Assembly (NCBI GenBank): GCA_028565635.1
Contig: JAOXYB010038251.1
Location: 1-13,431 of the forward strand
Source: Phoronis ovalis
Taxonomy: Eukaryota > Phoronida > Phoronidae
DNA: 13,431 nt
Direction of reading: 5' to 3'
Every line of letters starts with the position of its first letter. Position 1 is the first letter of the stretch. Shown in pieces: positions 10,201-13,431 of this stretch. The notes beneath the pieces are model-generated. The model did no database searches, had not been told where the DNA came from, and worked only from the letters and a program-made list of their open reading frames with translations. The position numbers and the translations under genes are program-made.

Positions 10201-12285
10201 AAGTGTGGTATCTGCTATGCTTCTTAATTACCACTCTACTGACAGGATTTTTGAGCTGGAATTATGGATATATCTACTGAAAGGAACTGGGAGGTCCAGC
10301 TGAACCTCGTCTGAATATATGGAAGTCATATCCCCAGGATAGCCATGGCAAAAATTCAACTAAAATCACTTAATTATATATTAACTATATATATATGTGT
10401 TAAAAAAGGTAATATCGAGTAAATCTCACAAGTCAAGTTGCCTTCTTATATATAACACTAGAGTTTGCTAACATACTGCAAATTTAGATCATTTGTGAAA
10501 TTATTAAAAAAATTGCACATGGTTTATACTTTAAAAACTTTAAAAAACTGTTAAAACATAAATAATAGGTATTGAATAAATCACAAAACCAATAAAAACA
10601 GAAGTGAACAATCTATCATTAAGATAATTAAAGTAATAAAACAATTACTATTAAATAAAAATGACTCCCATGGCAACGGATTATCATTTTATTTTTTAAA
10701 AAACTTTATAGGTAAAGCCTACAATAGTGAAAATAATCTAATCGCTTTCGGTGCAAAATTCGGAAGGAAAAGGGTTAAGATAATAAAGGAAACATGCCCG
10801 AAGTTAGTACATACCATCAATAAAATTAAGGGTAAGTTTTTTCTTTTGTGGTGCATATAATGATGCAATTCTTCTTGTTTCCATAGTGTTTAGTCTGTAA
10901 TCACAACAGAGAAGGTGTTGAATAAATTGTTTCAAATTCTTACAGGAAAAGACATAAAACTAGACTATACATCACAGTGTAATGTGTCTTTGCTGAGACA
11001 AAAAATTCCAAATTTCCCTATCACAGAGAACTTAGGGATTGCAAATTAAAATCTGTATTTAAAAAATTGTTATGAGAAACCTGAAATAATATTTTTTTTT
11101 CAAACATTTTCTGTGTGCAAAGACTCTTGTTCAACAGCTAAATAACTCAGCAGTTTCAACCTTTCCTAGTTTAATCCCATTTATTTCTTTGTATTCCTCA
11201 GTTTTCCTCTTACGGGAATGCTAGTTTAATGTTGCTACAATATAATTAACACTAGCAAAACCTTTGGTTTCATGGTAATGATACCCTCTGGTAGAGCTAG
11301 GAAACTAGATATTTTTGCACAAAGTAATAATCTATGAGCAATAAAAATCTCTAATATGCAAGTTTTTTAATTTCTACTTCAGTTCTATAGCTAGCTAAAT
11401 TTATGCATGAACATTTTTCATTTTATACGTCAATCAATTAAAAAGAAAGAAATATACTGTTAGAATGCTTCCCTAACAGAAAGTAAATGCTTAAAATGCT
11501 AAACTAAAATAATAATAGCTACACATAAACAATTCATTAGTTTACAATTTTTTACACACTCCACAAAAAAGAAGGTCCACCTGGTTGTTTTATATATCGA
11601 GTCATCATATTCATAGTACAAGTCCGAACACTATAGTACCTCAATTAAAAGTAGTACATATTCACATGCACTAGATGGTGACAATGGTCAGGAACTTATA
11701 TAAACCCACAACTCTACTTTTTGTAAATGAAAAATCATGCAATGACGTTCCACACACTCATGCAATTCATTCACAAAACATGGACCTGCGGGTTTGATTG
11801 GTTGTATGATGGCAAATACCATCTCATGAATTAGCAAATAATCAACTGAAGCAGATTGGACACTATCATTGTCAACTTGGACCTGGCTACATTGCAACTA
11901 TGGCATACACTAAATGAACTGGAAAAAATGAATAAAGCAAGATGGAGTTAGGAACGAATGATGAAATATGGTATGAAGCGAAAATAGTTTTGTGAAAAGA
12001 TCTGATGGCAAATGGTGTAAAATTATAGTTGACATGTATCACATACATTTATCATCTAGTCTTAAATTCATACTCACTGGTTTTTAATCTAAGATTTCAA
12101 TTTTTTGAAGTTGATAAGTAATTCAAATAATTTAAAGAAAATTTCAAAATATCTGTTCTGGAGACTGCATGCACAACTAAAAATATTTGAATTTCACACA
12201 ACATACCATCTTGCAAAGTAAAATATAAATTTTGTCTGTTTTTTTGAGGTAAAGAAGACAAACATGCCATTTTTCTTGATTCCAT
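1136..12285 (-). CDS. Multi-exon coiled-coil protein gene (overall model, partial at 3' end)
   Basis: This is a hand-built join of minus-strand exons: 12207-12285 (or 10815-10884), 9724-9831, 8639-8749, 8278-8403, 6688-6771, 6272-6382, 4985-5123, 4396-4478, 3259-3331 and 1136-1240, with intron phases that match at nearly every junction. The doubtful junction is 8639-8749 to 8278-8403, which needs either an 11-nt microexon or a different donor. The visible product is about 340 residues. It has a short basic N-terminus, a mixed helical N-terminal half, a coiled coil across 6272-6382 and 4985-5123, a Ser/Pro linker, and a second short coil. There is no signal peptide or membrane segment. Coding stretches are richer in G/C and in CAA, GAA and AAG codons than the surrounding introns. 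I do not recognise the family; a cytoskeletal, centrosomal or ciliary scaffold is a guess from composition. The gene probably continues left of position 1, because exon 1136-1240 ends in a donor and no acceptor partner was found in 1-1135. Confidence 0.72.
1241..1925 (-). other. Intron or alternative 3' UTR, no other feature
   Basis: Very AT-rich. If 1926-2020 is a terminal exon, this is its 3' UTR region, with AATAAA on the minus strand at 1549-1544. ORFs on both strands here (for example 1597-1857) lack coding character. Confidence 0.45.
1926..2020 (-). CDS. Possible alternative last exon
   Basis: Acceptor ACCCAG (AG at 2022-2021) opens a phase-1 frame reading ETRLRKSELQLADDILRF, then FKIKMTNYKILQY, and then TAA at 1928-1926. 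The first 18 residues look coding and would prolong the helix encoded by 3259-3331. A second acceptor (TCTAG, AG at 2030-2029) would shift the frame into an early TAA. No in-frame donor was seen, so this would be a terminal exon, an alternative to continuing into 1136-1240. An AATAAA lies about 380 nt further along at 1549-1544, but in AT-rich DNA that is weak evidence. Confidence 0.5.
2021..3258 (-). other. Intron before the possible alternative last exon
   Basis: It holds the doubtful 27-nt microexon at 2157-2183. The patch 2900-2990 is GC-richer (GGCCTACAACCCCACACTTT and following), but I recognise no exon or RNA gene in it. Confidence 0.5.
2157..2183 (-). CDS. Possible 27-nt cassette microexon
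   Basis: It is bounded by ATATTAG (AG at 2185-2184) and CAG|GTATGG (GT at 2156-2155). Its 27 nt start and end in phase 1, so it can be included or skipped without frame loss; included, it adds nine residues, DATRNSMQT. The pyrimidine tract upstream is poor and the sequence is too short to judge codon use. It may be a chance open stretch between two splice-like sites. Confidence 0.28.
3259..3331 (-). CDS. Coding exon, second coiled coil
   Basis: The acceptor is TTTTTAG (AG at 3333-3332) after a T-rich tract, and the donor is GCAG|GTAGGT at 3258. It has 24 codons plus one base: KQNKSKTEEIAKLKAQVH then SWQIKA, ending in phase 1. It continues the helix ...EVIEMLK from the preceding exon. Downstream it can join in frame to three different acceptors, all phase 1 (2183, 2020 and 1240), so this exon is where the 3' end of the transcript may diverge. 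Confidence 0.8.
3771..3776 (-). terminator. AATAAA polyadenylation signal of the LTR
   Basis: AATAAA followed by GTCGTGAG, as is common in gypsy-type LTRs. Because the LTR is in the gene's orientation, this signal could end host transcripts inside the intron. Confidence 0.5.
3821..3828 (-). promoter_or_regulatory. TATA-like box of the LTR
   Basis: TATAAATA on the minus strand, in a relatively GC-rich context and correctly placed ahead of the AATAAA at 3776-3771. Confidence 0.5.
4396..4478 (-). CDS. Coding exon, Ser/Pro-rich linker
   Basis: The acceptor is ATGTTACAG (AG at 4480-4479) and the donor is AAG|GTACTA at 4395. After the split Arg codon it reads SHGELSPTSSPVPSDQHD then SQEVIEMLK. 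The first two thirds are a flexible Ser/Pro/Thr linker with two S-P sites that could be phosphorylated by proline-directed kinases (inference). The end restarts a helix that continues in phase 0 into 3259-3331. The linker separates the main coil from the C-terminal coil. Confidence 0.82.
4479..4984 (-). other. Intron, no feature recognised
   Basis: AT-rich; a short direct duplication GTATTTAA-GTATTTAA lies near 4630-4648. Nothing else seen. Confidence 0.6.
4985..5123 (-). CDS. Coding exon, central coiled coil (longest exon)
   Basis: The acceptor is ACATTTAG (AG at 5125-5124) and the donor is a strong C|GTGAGT at 4984. It has 46 codons plus one base: ILQYNEIDRLEKQIQKML, LQLRDGISAKEILHAN, ALEVKAREKLFD. 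It has clear heptads, high Glu/Lys/Gln, a Gly in the short DGIS turn, and notably higher GC (CGCGAAAAG, GCCCGC) than the introns. The split codon joins as C|GT, Arg, to the next exon. This is the best-supported exon of the gene and the best query for a family search. Confidence 0.88.
5124..6271 (-). other. Intron, no feature recognised
   Basis: AT-rich throughout except for a GC-richer patch at about 5345-5420 (around GAAAGGAGGCACCCGGGCAC). I could not assign that patch to a tRNA, SINE or exon. Confidence 0.55.
6272..6382 (-). CDS. Coding exon, central coiled coil
   Basis: It has 37 codons in phase 0 between acceptor CTGTTTCAG (AG at 6384-6383) and donor TCG|GTATGT at 6271. The peptide runs KLHNLQLNHERLIL, SSRNDKKQMHSL, EFDVEKLKEKS. 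Hydrophobic residues recur at 3-4 residue intervals (L, L, L, L, I, M, L, F, V, L), as in a parallel coiled coil. Both phase-0 junctions allow the heptad to run on from the previous exon and into the next. Confidence 0.85.
6383..6687 (-). other. Short intron
   Basis: About 305 nt. An acceptor-like TTTGTTTCCAG near 6543 opens a 12-codon frame ending in TGA without a donor, so it is not counted as an exon. Confidence 0.65.
6688..6771 (-). CDS. Coding exon, start of the central coiled coil
   Basis: It has 28 codons in phase 0: QMKFIGAAIKRRMDD, then TSTKDNEIIDLTC. The donor is TGT|GTGAGT at 6687. The acceptor chosen is GTGTACAG (AG at 6773-6772), because it keeps phase 0 with the preceding exon and yields ...HETLK-QMKFIGAA.... 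A second acceptor 20 nt upstream (TTTGTAG, AG at 6793-6792) has a better pyrimidine context but would need a phase-1 partner, which I did not find. Leu/Ile spacing and the charged residues fit a coiled coil. Confidence 0.75.
7251..7420 (-). pseudogene. Exon-like ORF carried inside the MITE
   Basis: Just after an acceptor-like TTTGTGCAG (AG at 7422-7421) a minus-strand frame stays open for 55 codons: VYYLGQPENTIIAKVIG, KNRNSCRTPYRSS, IGNIIGGDPMFVLRVK, TFIKDNLEK, stop. An AATAAA lies within 10 nt of the stop. Codons such as GCG AAA GTC ATC GGC and AAC CGT are unlike the AT-rich surroundings. It resembles a terminal exon picked up by the element, or a remnant of the parent element's own protein. 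I do not recognise the domain. A 76-residue ORF in another frame (7238-7468) overlaps it and looks less protein-like. Confidence 0.4.
7631..7655. repeat. Perfect 12-bp hairpin inside the MITE end
   Basis: AAATAATCGCCC (7631-7642) and GGGCGATTATTT (7644-7655) are exact reverse complements around a single A. The hairpin abuts the right terminal repeat. It may help transposase recognition or simply reflect stacked inverted copies of the subterminal motif. Confidence 0.9.
8278..8403 (-). CDS. Coding exon with aromatic Trp/Tyr cluster
   Basis: The acceptor is ATGAGCAG (AG at 8405-8404; its pyrimidine tract is weak) and the donor is a consensus AAA|GTATGT at 8277. It has exactly 42 codons in phase 0, starting DELKLAKKQSAALKWY, with QPNYLYMNCYPN in the middle and NFITSLVHETLK at the end. 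The middle, with five aromatics and two prolines, breaks the otherwise helical protein and is the likeliest place for a compact fold or a binding motif. The C-terminal end restarts a heptad pattern that carries on into the next exon. Confidence 0.8.
8444..8454 (-). CDS. Possible 11-nt microexon
   Basis: It lies between CTGCAG (AG at 8456-8455) and G|GTGTAT (GT at 8443-8442). Its 11 nt convert phase 1 to phase 0 and would insert Val-Met-Glu-Leu between ...KPDIRL and DELKLAKK..., giving a plausible continuous helix. It is proposed only because the flanking exons do not match in phase when the strong GTAAGA donor is used. The sequence is too short to be supported by codon content, and the alternative donor at 8666 removes the need for it. 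Confidence 0.3.
8639..8749 (-). CDS. Coding exon, helical segment with two possible donors
   Basis: The acceptor is ATTTTCCAG (AG at 8751-8750). The frame gives DCLYSDRKAM, LTAIENVARL, KETLSTH and VKLKPDIRL. The best donor is CTGG|GTAAGA (GT at 8638-8637), which leaves phase 1. The next clear exon (8278-8403) opens in phase 0, and its phase-1 reading meets TGA at once, so this junction does not close directly. There are two ways out: an 11-nt microexon at 8444-8454, or use of the earlier donor CAT|GTAAAG (exon 8667-8749), which ends in phase 0 and joins 8278-8403 directly. The reading frame itself is convincing; the exact 3' edge is not settled. Confidence 0.78.
9220..9247. repeat. 9-bp perfect hairpin
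   Basis: GAGAATACT (9220-9228) and AGTATTCTC (9239-9247) are exact reverse complements around a 10-nt loop. It is too short for a microRNA precursor; function unknown. Confidence 0.7.
9307..9324. repeat. ATGC/TGCA alternating tract
   Basis: ATGCATGCATGCACGCAT is an alternating purine-pyrimidine run, in an intron; potentially able to adopt Z-DNA. Confidence 0.7.
9637..9656 (+). repeat. (TGA)n microsatellite
   Basis: Five uninterrupted TGA/GAT units followed by TAATGA and related imperfect copies, within an intron. Confidence 0.85.
9724..9831 (-). CDS. Coding exon, helical N-terminal segment
   Basis: The acceptor is a strong TTTTTTCAG just right of 9831 and the donor is a consensus C|GTAAGT at 9723. 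It carries 35 full codons plus split codons at both ends (phase 1 in, phase 1 out). It reads HGRSETSEIM, then AIAIKEIITLIDYMKN, then TVKKQEHKT. This is amphipathic and helix-prone, with no proline in the middle. The split codons give Glu at the 5' junction and Pro (C|CT) at the 3' junction, so the frame is continuous with both neighbours. No known domain is recognised. Confidence 0.82.
9932..10350. mobile_element. Probable 419-bp inverted-repeat (MITE-like) element
   Basis: The left end TGCCGTAGCACTCCCGGGG-ATATGA (9932-9956) pairs with the reverse complement of 10326-10350, which reads TGCCATGGCTATCCTGGGG-ATATGA; 20 of 25 positions agree. The ends are much more GC-rich than the flanks. The interior is a degenerate 33-bp minisatellite plus unique sequence, with no transposase. 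I could not find a clear target duplication, so the exact ends are provisional. It lies in the intron between exons 10815-10894 and 9724-9831. Confidence 0.6.
9987..10122 (+). repeat. Degenerate 33-bp minisatellite, four copies
   Basis: Four units start at 9987, 10024, 10057 and 10090 and share the core TATCTCTACT-GTCAG followed by a T-rich stretch; 4 extra bases separate units 1 and 2. Because the period is a multiple of three, the plus strand reads as an 11-residue repeat (ISTxS...F), which gives a spurious ORF at 10003-10227. It is not considered a gene. Confidence 0.75.
10815..10894 (-). CDS. Alternative first coding exon B (ATG at 10884)
   Basis: The acceptor is TGATTACAG (AG at 10896-10895) and the donor is ATG|GTATGT (GT at 10814-10813). 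As in exon A, the ATG sits exactly 10 nt after the acceptor and the exon ends in phase 1 with GAT G. The peptide starts METRRIASL, continues APQKKK and ends TLNFID, against MESRKMACL, PQKNRQ and NLYFTLQD in exon A. Splicing to 9724-9831 again gives Glu. If both exons were included, exon A's trailing G followed by AC TAA would give an immediate stop, so the two should be used alternatively or through separate starts. This copy is nearest the constant exons and may be the main N-terminus. Confidence 0.68.
10895..12206 (-). other. Intron between the two alternative first exons
   Basis: This 1.3-kb AT-rich stretch holds no further exon that I can support. A 69-codon minus-strand ORF at 11688-11897 lies in a slightly GC-richer patch, but it lacks matching splice sites and a recognisable motif. 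If exon 10815-10894 is an alternative first exon with its own promoter, that promoter should lie here. Confidence 0.5.
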
Positions 12286-12295
12286 GAGGGCAGAG
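12207..12295 (-). CDS. Alternative first coding exon A (ATG at 12285)
   Basis: The exon lies between an acceptor ending TATTTTCAG (AG at 12297-12296) and the donor G|GTATGT (GT at 12206-12205). The ATG is 10 nt into the exon, and 26 codons follow before a split codon of phase 1. The peptide starts MESRKMACL, continues with PQK and ends NLYFTLQD. Joined to exon 9724-9831, the split codon gives Glu (G|AA). Because an acceptor precedes it, a non-coding 5' exon should lie further right, unless coding continues upstream: the codons before the ATG read S-A-L without a stop. It resembles exon 10815-10894 closely enough to suggest duplication. An alternative is that this copy is a relic no longer used. 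Confidence 0.62.
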
Positions 12296-13225
12296 CTGAA
12301 AATATTTATATAATGTGAATAAAGTAATATAATAATACTACAATTAGTTTATTCTTCAGTACACACAAACCATTCTTCATCATATCCCAAATAAAGGTTA
12401 AGAAAAAAAGTTAGTAGAATAATGTTACGGTTTTGTTTTCATTTTACAAGAATTTGGACATTTAATTTTAAGAGCACACATAAAATCGTGATCTTCAAAT
12501 AATTAAGCATTTTAAGCCCACAACAAACCAACCAACATACAAATTTGCTTAAAACTTTTTTTTGGATAATGTCTTCCTGATCACCAAATTTTCAAAATGC
12601 CAAGGGACTATCCTTACAATAATATTTTCTCTTAGGGTGTGTATTTGTATGATATGCCCTCATATGGACAGATCTGAGGAGTTCCTATGCACAACCCATT
12701 TTATTACACTGAATAATAGTTATACTACAAACCAGTCTTACACTATGGTTATTGTAGCAGTTATTCCTGTATGGCATAGTTAGATCCTGTTTTTTTTTGC
12801 AAGCCATTGTTTTAACTAAGAAGTGATTACAATAGTTACGTTATTCCTTGGGAAAAATTACGCTTGCAAATGTCACACTACCAGATGCTATGTGATGTCA
12901 TCACAGCCAGCTAGAAAAACTGGATGTAACATTCACCGTGCATAAAAATCAAGATGGTAAATAATTTTTAATGAAATTTAGCCAAAAGATTCATATATAA
13001 CACTTATCTAGCACTTTCATAAAAATTGGTAACTTGTTTGTAAGTAATCCAGCAAATATTCTAAGCTAAGAATCATCCTTTTTGCCTATTTTTAGGGTAT
13101 ATTTTGTCTGAACACAGGATTTTTTCTACAATATTATTAAATATAATTTTTGGTCACAAGTTACTACATAATCTAATTTCCGTTTTGGTCACTGCATTGC
13201 CAATATTCTGGCAAATGTGCTGTGA
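12296..13225. other. 5' flank of the gene; promoter not located
   Basis: This stretch lies between the first coding exon and the LINE fragment. The acceptor before 12295 implies that a non-coding first exon and the promoter lie here or further right. I see no clear TATA-initiator pair, and nothing coding. A 7+1+7 palindrome at 12891-12905 is the only site that stands out. Confidence 0.5.
12891..12905. promoter_or_regulatory. Palindrome with CRE/ATF-like core
   Basis: TGTGATG-T-CATCACA is a perfect inverted repeat containing TGATGTCA, one base from the CREB/ATF site TGACGTCA. It is about 600 bp upstream of coding exon A. Its position makes a regulatory role possible, but a single site in AT-rich DNA is weak evidence. 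Confidence 0.25.
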
Positions 13226-13431
13226 TTCTTGAAATACCTCAGAAAACACAATAACTTACATTATCTTCACAAATTGTTTAATAATATATTAAATTCAGGG
13301 ACCTATCCTGAGACATGGTGCAAGGCAATCCTATGCCCAATTTGCAAGAGTGGTAAAAAACTGACGTTGAAAATTATAGAGGTATTGCATTGCTTAGTGC
13401 TCTAGGAAAGATATTTACTAAAATACTTAAC
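13226..13431 (+). pseudogene. Non-LTR retrotransposon reverse transcriptase fragment, frameshifted
   Basis: On the plus strand the frame from 13226 reads FLKYLRKHNN, then LHYLHKLFNNILNSG, then TYPETWCKAILCPICKSGKK. The frame then shifts at about 13361, and 13363-13431 continues DVENYRGIALLSALGK, IFTKILN. The pattern LFNxILxSGxxPxxW...PIxKxG...NYRGIxLL...GKIFTKIL is the N-terminal fingers region of APE-type LINE reverse transcriptases, which copy element RNA into DNA at the target site. A TGA at 13223-13225 and the frameshift show that the copy is dead. It continues beyond the window; the clade is not resolved. Confidence 0.85.

Larger units (their letters stand above)
9832..10814 (-). other. 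Intron containing the 9932-10350 element
   Basis: Apart from the inverted-repeat element it is AT-rich with short AT-dinucleotide runs near 10375-10400. No other exon seen. Confidence 0.55.

Noticed and set aside
10003-10227. 74-codon plus-strand ORF
   Set aside because: It is explained by the 33-bp minisatellite inside the 9932-10350 element.
11688-11897. 69-codon minus-strand ORF in a GC-richer patch upstream of exon B
   Set aside because: No recognisable motif, no splice sites in matching phase, and stops just upstream after the TTTTTTCCAG acceptor-like site. It may be an old transposon scrap, but I cannot support it.
1-13431. Search for bacterial-type systems (operons, CRISPR, toxin-antitoxin, phage defence)
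   Set aside because: The sequence is intron-containing eukaryotic DNA; no long ORFs, ribosome binding sites or spaced repeats were seen.

Overview
The window is AT-rich, intron-dense eukaryotic DNA. It has no long uninterrupted ORF, but it has a series of short open exons on the minus strand, each flanked by GT/AG splice sites in compatible phases. It also carries an APE-type non-LTR reverse transcriptase fragment, a Ty3/gypsy-style LTR and MITE-like elements. This fits a non-vertebrate animal genome. I cannot name the species, and I see no bacterial, phage or CRISPR features.

One gene fills most of the window, read right to left from about 12295 to 1136 and probably continuing beyond the left edge. 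I reconstructed it by hand: 9 well-supported coding exons (9724-9831, 8639-8749, 8278-8403, 6688-6771, 6272-6382, 4985-5123, 4396-4478, 3259-3331, 1136-1240), two similar alternative first coding exons (12207-12295 and 10815-10894), one possible alternative last exon (1926-2020) and two doubtful microexons (8444-8454 and 2157-2183). The predicted product, about 340 residues as far as visible, is charged, Leu/Lys/Glu-rich and mostly coiled coil, with a Ser/Pro linker encoded by 4396-4478. I do not recognise the family. A centrosomal, ciliary or cytoskeletal scaffold is only a guess from composition.

The introns hold the mobile DNA. There is a 622-bp terminal-inverted-repeat element flanked by TA at 7046-7667, which encloses an exon-like ORF. 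There is a 419-bp inverted-repeat element at 9932-10350 built around a 33-bp minisatellite. There is a probable solo LTR at 3696-3945 in the same orientation as the gene, with its own TATA-like and AATAAA motifs. An old-looking repeat block lies near 470-760. The right edge (13226-13431, plus strand) is a frameshifted non-LTR reverse transcriptase fragment that runs out of the window.

The most interesting signal is the pair of first coding exons. They share peptide pattern, acceptor-to-ATG distance and splice phases, and tandem inclusion would break the frame, so they look like a duplicated, mutually exclusive pair. All exon calls rest on reading splice signals, phase and codon content by eye; no transcript or homology search was available.
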